In this document: positions 18,317 through 25,602 of the stretch, in pieces
How positions within the stretch are numbered: the stretch's first letter is position 1
Layout: every line of letters starts with the position of its first letter
Source of the DNA: Leptospira ilyithenensis
GTDB lineage: Bacteria > Spirochaetota > Leptospiria > Leptospirales > Leptospiraceae
Assembly: GCF_004771005.1 (NCBI RefSeq)
Contig: NZ_RQHV01000062.1
Span: forward strand, 406,001 to 470,000
Length of the DNA: 64,000 nucleotides
Reading direction: 5' to 3'
Translations under genes and position numbers: made by a program
Notes under the pieces: model-generated
What the model was told of the DNA's origin: nothing
Databases searched by the model: none
What the model saw: only the letters and a program-made list of their open reading frames with translations

Positions 18317-18488
18317 ATATAGAAGAGAGAGATTTCTCTTTCGATTGGTTCTGCAAAATAAGTAGATTTCGCTATGTCGATCTATTTAGAGTAAGGAGAT
18401 TAGCCTTTTTTTTTGAGAAAATCCGTTATAGTAGACTAAATCCGGAGATATAGCAGATAAAACCAAAAAAAAAAAGTGAGCTCAAACC

Positions 18489-18504
18489 AAGGTTGCCGAA
18501 CCTT
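18489..18504 (+). promoter_or_regulatory. Small hairpin just upstream of metZ
   Basis: AAGGTT-gccg-AACCTT forms a 6-bp stem, extendable by one C-G pair, ending 10 nt before the preferred ATG at 18515. It covers the place where a ribosome binding site would lie and contains no Shine-Dalgarno sequence. It may influence translation of metZ. Confidence 0.35.
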
Positions 18505-18514
18505 GCAGTATATT

Positions 18515-19687
18515 ATGTTTGAAAATTTTGAATCAGATGCAGTGCGCATCCAAACCGAAAGAACCGCCCAACGCGAACATTCCACCCCTCTTTTTATGAC
18601 ATCGAGTTTCATTTTCGATGATGCCGAGCAAGCACGTGCTCTATTTGCGGACGAAATCCAAGGCAATATATACACTCGATTTTCCAATCCAAATAACGAT
18701 GAGTTAGTCGAGAAACTTTGCCGTTTGGAAAAAACCGAAGATGGACTTGCAACTGCCTCCGGAATGGCAGCAGTCTTTATTTCTATGTTTGCTCTCTTAA
18801 AAACAGGAGATCATGTGTTGGCCTCCCGGTCGGTATTCGGATCAACCCACCAAGTATTGACTCAAATTTTTCCGAGATTCAATATAGATCATACTTATGC
18901 TGACATAGGTAAGGTGGAGGAATGGGAGAATGGAGTAAAGCCGAATACCAAGATTGTATTCATTGAGACTCCGTCTAATCCCGCTTTGGACATCATTGAT
19001 CTGAAATGGATTGGCGAATTTTGTAAAAAAAGAAATTTGATTCTGATTGTCGACAATTGTTTTTGCACTCCTTACATCCAAAGACCTTCCGAGTGGGGTG
19101 CCGATTTGGTAGTTCATTCCGGAACAAAATTCCTGGATGGACAAGGAAGAGTGATTGCTGGTGCTGTTTTGGGCCGTAAAGACCTAATGAAAGAAATTAG
19201 ATTCATTGCACGTGCTACAGGTCCTTCTCTTTCTCCTATGAATTCATGGATTATTTCCAAAAGTTTGGAAACACTTGCCATTCGTATGGAAAGACATTCT
19301 GAAAACGCAACCAAGCTTGCCGAGTATTTGGAAAAACATCCCGAAATAGAGTTTGTCAGATATCCTTTTTTAAAATCTCATCCGCAATATGAACTGGCTA
19401 AAAAACAAATGAAGTTAGGCGGTGGTGTCGTTAGTTTTGTAGTAAAAGGTGGTTTGGATCGGGGCCGTAAATTCTTAGATGCTTTAAAATGGTTTTCTTT
19501 AACTGCAAATTTAGGCGATTCAAGAACTACTGCAACTCATCCTGCCTCTACAACACATTCGAAACTAAAAGAAGAAGAAAGGGTTGTAGTAGGAATTTTA
19601 CCAGGTTTGATTAGAGTTTCCGTAGGTCTTGAGCATATTGATGATATCATTGCCGAGGTGGACCAAGCACTTCTTGGCTCAAAGTAA
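18515..19687 (+). CDS. metZ: O-succinylhomoserine sulfhydrylase (MetZ-like)
   Basis: A PLP enzyme of the Cys/Met metabolism family, 390 residues from ATG 18515 (a GTG at 18476 in the same frame gives 403). The PLP lysine lies in VVHSGTKFLDGQGR, and the cofactor aspartate in LILIVDNCFCTPY. The opening DAVRIQTERTAQREHSTPLF and the overall pattern match MetZ, which makes homocysteine from O-succinylhomoserine and sulfide; an acetylhomoserine enzyme cannot be excluded. Its last 41 nt overlap the convergent cytochrome gene. The sulfide link may matter for the neighbouring sulfur-related genes. Confidence 0.85.
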   Translation: MFENFESDAVRIQTERTAQREHSTPLFMTSSFIFDDAEQARALFADEIQGNIYTRFSNPNNDELVEKLCRLEKTEDGLATASGMAAVFISMFALLKTGDHVLASRSVFGSTHQVLTQIFPRFNIDHTYADIGKVEEWENGVKPNTKIVFIETPSNPALDIIDLKWIGEFCKKRNLILIVDNCFCTPYIQRPSEWGADLVVHSGTKFLDGQGRVIAGAVLGRKDLMKEIRFIARATGPSLSPMNSWIISKSLETLAIRMERHSENATKLAEYLEKHPEIEFVRYPFLKSHPQYELAKKQMKLGGGVVSFVVKGGLDRGRKFLDALKWFSLTANLGDSRTTATHPASTTHSKLKEEERVVVGILPGLIRVSVGLEHIDDIIAEVDQALLGSK

Positions 19688-20858
19688 AGAGGCGGTAATC
19701 CGATTTTTTCTTTTCATCTAATGCCTGTTCCAGTATCGGAACGGCTTTTGGTGAAAGTGATAATGCTTCTTTATTTTCCAAATTATGTTGAAACATACGG
19801 TTGTACATTTCTCCGGGACTTACATCTACTTCTAGCTTGATGATTGATCCCGGGGAGATTTGATTTTTAGCAAGCTTTGCTTCTATCTGAATAGATTCTC
19901 CCGGAGAAAGTCTTGTATCAAAACTTTCCTTTTCGATAAATATATCTACAAATCTTCCTATCGTTTCTTCTCTGAGGAGGATTGGTTCTTCGGACTTTGC
20001 CTTTGAATCCAAGATCAACCGAATATAGATTTTCGGAACCGCATAACTCGGAAACTTATGACCGATGTTCTTTGAAGTCAACATGCCTTTTGCGAAAATC
20101 GAATTATCTTTTTCAAAGATATCCAATTTTACTTCCAAGCCATTTTGAACCATTTCTTTGTCATGAATTCCTTTCCATTCATGATTGCGGCCCGGCATAT
20201 GGCAATTCTGACAACTCGTTCCTTCTTTGGCAAACCTGGAAGTCTTCCATTCCGAAAAAGTTTCCATCATTCGTTTCCCGTTGATTATTTTACCGGATTC
20301 GGGAGTTTCATGGCAGTTTTTACAAAATTCGGATGATTCAAATTCTTTTTTAACAGTAAAACCATTGTGAGGTGTTAATTTCGTAGCCACAGAATTTACT
20401 CTGGAAGGGGGACCATATCGATTGTGATTTCTCACATGACAATTTGCACAAACTAACCCTTGTTTTTCCGTTCCTTTGGGGAGATAGGTTTCCCACTCTT
20501 GTGGAAAATCCGGTTCCCAACCTTCATTCACTGCCAAATATCGCCTTGTCTCTGTTAAAGGGCTATGACATCGAAAACATGTGTCGGCTTTTTTCTTCCC
20601 AAGTCCCGGCAATTGCCAGAGGATACCCGAGCTGATGGTTCGGGCATGAAGACTTTCTTCCCATTTCTGGAACTGTTCCTTGTGACAGGTACCACAAGAA
20701 ACAGGATCTAATTGTGATTCTAATTGGGAAAAATGACCGGGAAGAGGGCCTTGTTCGGGAATCGGATCTTTCCAATGCGTCTCCAGAAATTCCTCACCAC
20801 GGCATCCTAATGACAAAGAAAGAATGATGGCGGCGATGAAAAGTAATCTGATCAGCAT
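19647..20858 (-). CDS. Pentaheme cytochrome c lipoprotein
   Basis: About 403 residues from ATG 20858 (MLIRLLFIAAII), with lipobox LSLGC. Five CxxCH heme motifs are seen in order: CGTCH, CFRCH, CANCH, CKNCH, CQNCH, followed by a beta-rich C-terminal domain. The arrangement resembles cytochrome c554-type multiheme proteins, and a paralogue lies at 30923-32257. It would carry electrons in the periplasm. A start at 20879 is less likely because the promoter-like element 20886-20914 predicts transcription beginning about there. The 3' end overlaps metZ by 41 nt on the other strand. Confidence 0.8.
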   Translation of the reverse strand: MLIRLLFIAAIILSLSLGCRGEEFLETHWKDPIPEQGPLPGHFSQLESQLDPVSCGTCHKEQFQKWEESLHARTISSGILWQLPGLGKKKADTCFRCHSPLTETRRYLAVNEGWEPDFPQEWETYLPKGTEKQGLVCANCHVRNHNRYGPPSRVNSVATKLTPHNGFTVKKEFESSEFCKNCHETPESGKIINGKRMMETFSEWKTSRFAKEGTSCQNCHMPGRNHEWKGIHDKEMVQNGLEVKLDIFEKDNSIFAKGMLTSKNIGHKFPSYAVPKIYIRLILDSKAKSEEPILLREETIGRFVDIFIEKESFDTRLSPGESIQIEAKLAKNQISPGSIIKLEVDVSPGEMYNRMFQHNLENKEALSLSPKAVPILEQALDEKKKSDYRLFTLSQEVLGPPRQ

Positions 20859-20885
20859 TGTATTCGCAATATAAGACAATTTATC

Positions 20886-20914
20886 TTCTAAACTGTATAT
20901 TTTTCTGCTATCTA
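20886..20914 (-). promoter_or_regulatory. Promoter-like element shared by the rhodanese/cytochrome units (copy 2)
   Basis: Minus-strand TAGATAGCAGA places TAGATA (20909-20914) as a -35-like hexamer, a 17-nt spacer, and TTAGAA (20886-20891) as a -10-like hexamer. The sequence TRATAGYANA is shared in relaxed form with 3213-3242, 25497-25525 and 27160-27188. It lies 28-56 nt upstream of the preferred cytochrome start. Confidence 0.45.
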
Positions 20915-20960
20915 AAAAAAAACACCTCTAAAAATCATTGAACGAAGTAGGACGGCTCAG

Positions 20961-21399
20961 ATGATACGTTTTATTTCCAAACTTCGTTTTCCGGTTTTGA
21001 TCGGGCTTTTGGTTTTTGCTTCGATGGCTTGCGGAAAATCAAATTCTAATCCATTAGTAGCAGATCGAAAAAATTTAAAAATCGAAATCTGCTCTGGTTC
21101 CTATGGCGACCTACTGAAAAAAGCGGTTTTACCTTTTCTTTCTAAAAAAGGCTATAATATCGAAATTGTTTCCTTTAGCGATTATATTCAACCGAATCTG
21201 GCCTTGGCAAGTAGAGACATTGACGCCAATCTATTTCAACATCAGCCATACCTTAGCGGAAGAACATAAAAATATAATTGTAATAAGAGAAGAAGATAAA
21301 AATTCGCAATCTACGAAAGATATTGAAGAAGCAGTTCGTTCAAAAGAATTTGCAGAAGTAATCAAGAGCGACTTTCAAGGTAGGGAATTACAAAATTAA
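20961..21399 (+). pseudogene. metQ: Broken methionine-binding lipoprotein metQ
   Basis: The first frame gives 102 residues: signal and lipobox (SMACGK), then LKIEICSGSYGDLLKKAVLPFL and DIDANLFQHQPYL, the N-terminal part of MetQ/NlpA. It then meets a stop at 21269. The MetQ C-terminus (EEHKNIIVIREEDKN...EVIKSDFQG) continues in another frame up to 21399. About 130 residues of the middle are missing, so there is a deletion with a frameshift. MetQ normally hands methionine to the MetNI importer. The gene is dead as a whole. Confidence 0.85.
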
Positions 21400-21963
21400 A
21401 AGGCAAAAATCTTCGTAATCTTCGATCAAACGTCGGTATGGTCTTTCTGCAGTTTCATCTGCTGTCCAATTCCACTGTCTTTGATAACATTGCGTTTCCT
21501 TTGAAAGCCGCAGGTTGGCAAAAAATCAAAATAAAAACGAGAGTTTTGGAGCTTTTGGAACTCGTTGGCATTTCCGAAAAAAGAAATTCTTATCCGAATG
21601 AATTAAGTGGAGGGCAAAAACAAAGAGTAGGAATTGCAAGAGCACTTGCAAATCATCCCAATCTTGTTTTATGCGATGAGCCTACTTCGGCATTGGATCC
21701 CGAAACAACCACGTCCATTCTATCGCTTTTGAAAAAGATCAATAGAGACTTGGGAGTCACAATTTTGATTGTTACTCACGAGAGTTATTCTGTAAACGAA
21801 TGTGGATTTGAATGTTTTGATGAGCAATATCGAATATATTTCCGGAAAACCTATTGGAGTATTTTATATTGAAGTCATCGGTAAAAAGGAAGATGTTTTG
21901 TCTGCAAAGAATACATTTATTCAACGGGGGGGGGGGGCCGAGATAGAAGAGGTGAGTTTGTGA
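21400..21963 (+). pseudogene. metN: Broken methionine importer ATPase metN
   Basis: The sequence begins inside the protein ([16 protein letters not shown] in line with the Q-loop region), so the Walker A part is deleted. [15 protein letters not shown] and [15 protein letters not shown] are intact, then after [11 protein letters not shown] the frame changes. About 100 residues are lost before the NIL/ACT-like tail ([20 protein letters not shown]) which ends in QRGGGAEIEEVSL and TGA 21961-21963. A run of 12 G lies in this tail. Without Walker A no active ATPase can be made. Confidence 0.85.
21926..21937 (+). repeat. Homopolymer of 12 G
   Basis: An uninterrupted run of 12 G inside the metN remnant. 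With 12 G the metN tail reads in frame to its natural stop, which overlaps the metI start (GTGA). Confidence 0.95.
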
Positions 21964-22538
21964 TTCTAAGTCGTCTATCGGAACTTTTGCCGGAATTATA
22001 TTCCGCATTCGGACAGACTTTTCTAATGTTATTCATCTATATTTTCTTCGGTACTTTGGCAAATTTGATCCGATTGATTCCCTATGTGATTTTGCTAGTA
22101 TCTTTGTTACCGCTTACTTTACTTTTAACCGGCACGACGATCGGACCCGGTTGCGGCGTCCGTTTCCTTATCGGTAGCAGCCATTCCCTTTCTCGCGAGG
22201 CTAGTGGAGTCTTCACTTCGTGAAATCCCGGAAGGAATCTCGGAGGCGTCCGTTTCAACGGGAGCTAATTTAATACTGATTGTGAGGATTATACTTTTCC
22301 CGAAGCTTTGCCCGGAATCATCTCCGGAATTACATTAACGACTATTAGTCTGTTAAGTTATTCCGCTATGGCTGGAATCGTAGGAGGAGGAGGGATCGGA
22401 GATTTGGCAATTCGATTCGGTTATTATCGTTATGAAGACGATATCATGTTTTTCACTGTGGCAGTTCTCATACTATTGGTTCAGCTAGTTCAACTAACTG
22501 GCGATAAATTAAGAAATAAATTCGATAAAAGAAGCTAA
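21960..22538 (+). pseudogene. metI: Broken methionine importer permease metI
   Basis: GTG 21960 overlaps the metN stop, as in intact met operons. The N-terminal helix is present, then a deletion joins it to LIRLIPYVILLVSLLPLT and GTTIGP. A frameshift moves the reading to AIPFLARLVESSLREIPEGISEAS, and a second one to PGIISGITLTTISLLSYSAMAG and VGGGGIGDLAIRFGYYRYEDD, ending at TAA 22536-22538. All pieces match MetI in order. The permease cannot be produced intact. Confidence 0.85.
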
Positions 22539-22585
22539 TCCATACAAACTTTGAAAATTTATATTTCCCAAAGTATGTATGGATT
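22537..22585. terminator. 17-bp inverted repeat between convergent units
   Basis: AATCCATACAAACTTTG (22537-22553) and the arm 22569-22585 pair with one mismatch around a 15-nt loop. It starts at the metI remnant stop and lies 46 nt beyond the stop of the convergent rhodanese-type lipoprotein gene. No strong T-run follows on either strand, so it is a candidate bidirectional terminator. Confidence 0.5.
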
Positions 22586-22630
22586 TATGTGATTATTATA
22601 AAAAAGAAATAGAATCGGATATTCTAAAGC

Positions 22631-24118
22631 TTATCCTCCGCAAGCATTTCCTCCTCCGCCCGAAGCACTGCCGCCGGAGCTAGTGCCGCCACTGCTGCTG
22701 CTTCCTCCCGGTAGTAAATACTTTTTGTCCGCTTCTACCAAAGCAGATGAAGAAGTGGAAAACTGCTTGGTAGTTGCTAAGTTATAATTTGGCACCGAGA
22801 AAGCCGGGTTGAGTTGCAAACTTTCAGTAAGAAAAGCATAATCAGTTCGCCAAGGTGATCCGGTATCCAATGCATTTGGTGCGGGATATGCTGCGTTCGT
22901 TGCAGGATTTAGATCGGCAGGCTCTGTGCTTGGTTTACGATTTCCCAATGCTCCCCATTCTATCCAAGATCCTTCGTAATTTCTGGTTGGATAACCTACG
23001 ATCGAATTGGAAGCAAAGAATGCCGCAATGGCTTTCGCACCGTTTTGCCCGTATGTAATTACCGTTTTGCCTTCCGTATAGCCTGCATTAGCTAGTAATG
23101 TTTTTATCTCTACCTTTGTTTTGAACTCGGATGTACTCGAGTTGATAAGAGAAGATGTTGGCAGACTCTTGGCACCGGAGATATGTCCTTCGTGGTTCGT
23201 GTAACAAATAGTCGATGTAATTGGTGTAGTCAGCTTATTTACACAGTTTAGTGAAGCGCTGGTAACTGTACTGCTTGCTGTACCATTGTATTCGGCGGCA
23301 GTTCTCGAATCCCAAAAAAACACGCCTCCTGTAGGAACGGGTGTTACTTTTTCAAAAGTAGTCACTCCGTTTTTCAGGATATGAATTATATCTCCGACGG
23401 TCGCATGTAGAATTGTATTGTCCGTAAATATGTTTTTAGCTGAAGCTGTACGACTGAATTGCGGCCCGGATGTTATCGTGAATGTTGTAAGAGATCCCAA
23501 GGTAGCATGGTATTTTACAGCACCGTTCAAAACCGCCAGATGGGTCTTGTCTACACCCCAATAACGAAGTGCAAACCAACCGCGTAACGCTTGTAATAAG
23601 TTATCGTCCGTTGCGGTGTCAGCGGAGAATACAACTAAATCCTGACGCAAGTCCAATCCGAATGTTCCGAAGAATGAGTCGATTGTTTTACCTTCCGGCA
23701 CTATCAGTTCGGATTCTATAATTCCGTTGCTTCTTGATTGACCGAAAAAACTACTTGGGTTGTTAAGGACGTATGTATATACATCTTTACCGTTCGGGAC
23801 TACGTAACTATTCGATAGAACTGAGGAATTTGTCTGTATTTGAAATATAATCAAACTGCCCGTAACTCCTGCTGGTTTGGAATTCGCCCAATCGGATCTG
23901 TATTTTTCCAAAGTTGCGGCAGTGATCAATCCGTATTTGTTTTCGGAATAGTTTTCTGCGGATTCACTGGCAAGGTCGGTTGCCGAGTTTACTTTCGGAG
24001 AAATCGGTATGAGCAACTTCAATGCCGCCGGCACAAAAGCATATTCCGGCATTTTTTTACATTCAGAGTTTACTAATAGTAAACCCAGCAAAAGAATTGG
24101 AATTTTTATAGATCGCAT
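22631..24118 (-). CDS. Rhodanese-type lipoprotein, paralogue 2, catalytic Cys replaced by Gly
   Basis: A 495-residue predicted lipoprotein from ATG 24118 (AAGGAAC box upstream; a longer frame lacks a signal peptide). The lipobox ends NSECKK. It shares the family motif VNSATDLASESAENY with the paralogues and has the same two rhodanese-like halves (WFALRYWGVDKTHLAVLNG; later WIEWGALG). At the active-site loop the residue is Gly357 (ITYGQNGAK) where paralogues have Cys, so it cannot carry a persulfide by the usual mechanism. The last 25 residues are a Ser/Gly-rich tail ending ACGG. It is the third gene of an operon with a cytochrome-like protein and a barrel. A binding or regulatory role is inferred. 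Confidence 0.72.
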   Translation of the reverse strand: MRSIKIPILLLGLLLVNSECKKMPEYAFVPAALKLLIPISPKVNSATDLASESAENYSENKYGLITAATLEKYRSDWANSKPAGVTGSLIIFQIQTNSSVLSNSYVVPNGKDVYTYVLNNPSSFFGQSRSNGIIESELIVPEGKTIDSFFGTFGLDLRQDLVVFSADTATDDNLLQALRGWFALRYWGVDKTHLAVLNGAVKYHATLGSLTTFTITSGPQFSRTASAKNIFTDNTILHATVGDIIHILKNGVTTFEKVTPVPTGGVFFWDSRTAAEYNGTASSTVTSASLNCVNKLTTPITSTICYTNHEGHISGAKSLPTSSLINSSTSEFKTKVEIKTLLANAGYTEGKTVITYGQNGAKAIAAFFASNSIVGYPTRNYEGSWIEWGALGNRKPSTEPADLNPATNAAYPAPNALDTGSPWRTDYAFLTESLQLNPAFSVPNYNLATTKQFSTSSSALVEADKKYLLPGGSSSSGGTSSGGSASGGGGNACGG

Positions 24119-24131
24119 AATGTATGTTCCT

Positions 24132-25079
24132 TTATAAGTTATATGGTAAAGTTGCAGCAAAACCGAATGTTTCCAGTTTGGCGGTATTGTAACCCGATAG
24201 GGTTTTTGAATAGAAAACAGTGTAAAAATTTCCAAACGAATCTGAAAAGCCGAGTCCTACTTCCACGTTATGAAAATCTTCCTTTCTCCCCCAGGCAGGC
24301 CTGTCATTTGCTACCCAAATGTCTGCCAAGTTGACACCGGGGATTGTGTCTTGAACTTTCAAATCTAAATAGTTATAAGGAGGTGTTTGCCTTGGATCTG
24401 CGAATGCATATCCCCCTTGTCCGATTTGGCCCCTTCCGCCGACGGTGAAGAAAATATTCTCCAAAAACCTTTTATAGAATGCACCGTAATATAGAATATC
24501 ATCGGGTACGGGAGCTTGTCTTTTTCTGTAACTCCATTCTCCCAGAGCGCCTAATCCCCAAACGTTGAAGTCTTTAGCAAGATAAAGGTTTACATCCCCG
24601 CCACTGGCACCGTCTCCCAACGCTTGAGGGTTGCGGTCATAGTCTCCTTTTTTAATAACTCCCGCACGAACGGAGATTGTTGGCATCCAAAAATACTTGG
24701 AGTCGAATTCATCAATCAGTTTATAACGAATTCCCAGTCGGGTATCCAATACTCCGTATTTATCAGGGGATTCGGGAGTCGTTTGAATACCGAAATACCG
24801 ATCAAAGATTTTATGGCGTCCCAATTTGCCAAAGCCGGAGCTAATATCTGCAGTTAGTCTATCGGTGATTCCATATTCGAGAATCAGGCTTCCTGCATTG
24901 ATTCGAACGTTATCATCATAACTTGAATGATTGTTTGCCAAATAAGCACTGTTATATTCAGAATGAACAAAGACAGGACGTACCCAAAGCTGTCTCTCAT
25001 AAGGCGCCCAAGCCTGCTGGGCTGACAAAGAAGAGTATAGAAAGAAGATTGCGCCAAAGATTTTTTTTATATGTTTCAT
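24132..25079 (-). CDS. Outer-membrane beta-barrel protein
   Basis: A 315-residue protein with a signal peptide (residues 1-20, SSLSAQQ) followed by alternating amphipathic strands rich in Tyr, Phe and Gly (RLGIRYKLIDEF, YFWMPTISVRAG, FFTVGGRGQIG, VEVGLGFSDSFGNFYTVFYSK). There are no long hydrophobic helices, so an outer-membrane channel of 12 or more strands is likely. The family is not recognised. It lies 37 nt after the cytochrome-like gene and 13 nt before the lipoprotein gene, so the three form one operon. Confidence 0.65.
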   Translation of the reverse strand: MKHIKKIFGAIFFLYSSLSAQQAWAPYERQLWVRPVFVHSEYNSAYLANNHSSYDDNVRINAGSLILEYGITDRLTADISSGFGKLGRHKIFDRYFGIQTTPESPDKYGVLDTRLGIRYKLIDEFDSKYFWMPTISVRAGVIKKGDYDRNPQALGDGASGGDVNLYLAKDFNVWGLGALGEWSYRKRQAPVPDDILYYGAFYKRFLENIFFTVGGRGQIGQGGYAFADPRQTPPYNYLDLKVQDTIPGVNLADIWVANDRPAWGRKEDFHNVEVGLGFSDSFGNFYTVFYSKTLSGYNTAKLETFGFAATLPYNL

Positions 25080-25116
25080 GTTAATATTGTATATAATGAT
25101 ATACTAAAATGTTTAA

Positions 25117-25476
25117 TTACTTCTTATCCAGTTTTACGTTGAAACGGATGCTAACGAAATATTCCAGAGCATCCAATTGTTCTTCTGTCAATTTGCCTGC
25201 AAAATCGGGAAGATTGACTCTGCGTTTTTCCGTATTGGGAAGCGCTCCTTGCAAATAATCCAGCCTCTCGGCTTGAGCCACTTCTTTTGTCTTATCCGTT
25301 GGGGTGGCAAGTTCTACCTCTTGGTTGAACACAGCCTTTCCCAGGTGAAACTTTTCCCTGTCCTTTCCTTGAGGGACCTGAGCGACACCACCTCCTCCGA
25401 ATCCTCCTGAAGGAAGAATGGGTAAACTGAAGGATGTAATAACGGATATGGCGAATATGATTGTTATTTTTTTCAT
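25117..25476 (-). CDS. Cytochrome c-like protein lacking heme cysteines
   Basis: A 119-residue exported protein with a signal peptide and no cysteine at all. FHLGKAVFNQE resembles the helix before CxxCH in class I cytochromes c (GKxVFxxxC), but the heme motif is replaced by EVELATPTDK. The C-terminal LPDFAGKLTEEQLDALEYFV matches the Met-ligand loop and last helix of c-type cytochromes (P-x-F-A-G-K-L-T-x-E-x-x), again without Met. It is the first gene of the operon with a barrel and rhodanese paralogue 2. The cytochrome relation is inference from pattern. Confidence 0.6.
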   Translation of the reverse strand: MKKITIIFAISVITSFSLPILPSGGFGGGGVAQVPQGKDREKFHLGKAVFNQEVELATPTDKTKEVAQAERLDYLQGALPNTEKRRVNLPDFAGKLTEEQLDALEYFVSIRFNVKLDKK

Positions 25477-25496
25477 TGTTTTAAGCCTCTTGATTC

Positions 25497-25525
25497 CATA
25501 AAATAGAACAAATATCTGCTATCAA
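25497..25525 (-). promoter_or_regulatory. Promoter-like element shared by the rhodanese/cytochrome units (copy 3)
   Basis: Minus-strand TTGATAGCAGA has TTGATA (25520-25525) in the -35 position, a 17-nt spacer and TTTATG (25497-25502) as a -10-like hexamer, 21-49 nt before the cytochrome-like gene. The upstream flank TGTTC is shared with the copy at 27160-27188. Confidence 0.45.
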
Positions 25526-25556
25526 GAACAAGAAGTATAATTTATTGGATATTTTT

Positions 25557-25588
25557 GAGGAAAACCGCCCAATGAATTGAGCGGTTTG
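25557..25588 (-). terminator. Terminator of rhodanese-type lipoprotein paralogue 3
   Basis: AACCGCCCAA (25563-25572) pairs with TTGAGCGGTT (25577-25586) with one G-T wobble and a 4-nt loop. On the minus strand it is followed by TTTTCC. It lies 14 nt beyond the stop of the gene ending at 25603. Confidence 0.65.
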
Positions 25589-25602
25589 TGCAATGAATCG
25601 GA

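Noticed and set aside
18476..18515. SAM-II-like riboswitch before metZ, suggested by a hairpin followed by TTGCAG
   Set aside because: The second pseudoknot strand and the AGCTAAA-type segment near the ribosome binding site are missing, so only a plain hairpin is reported.
21926..21937. G12 tract as an active phase-variation switch
   Set aside because: The gene already lacks Walker A and has other frameshifts, so switching could not restore function.
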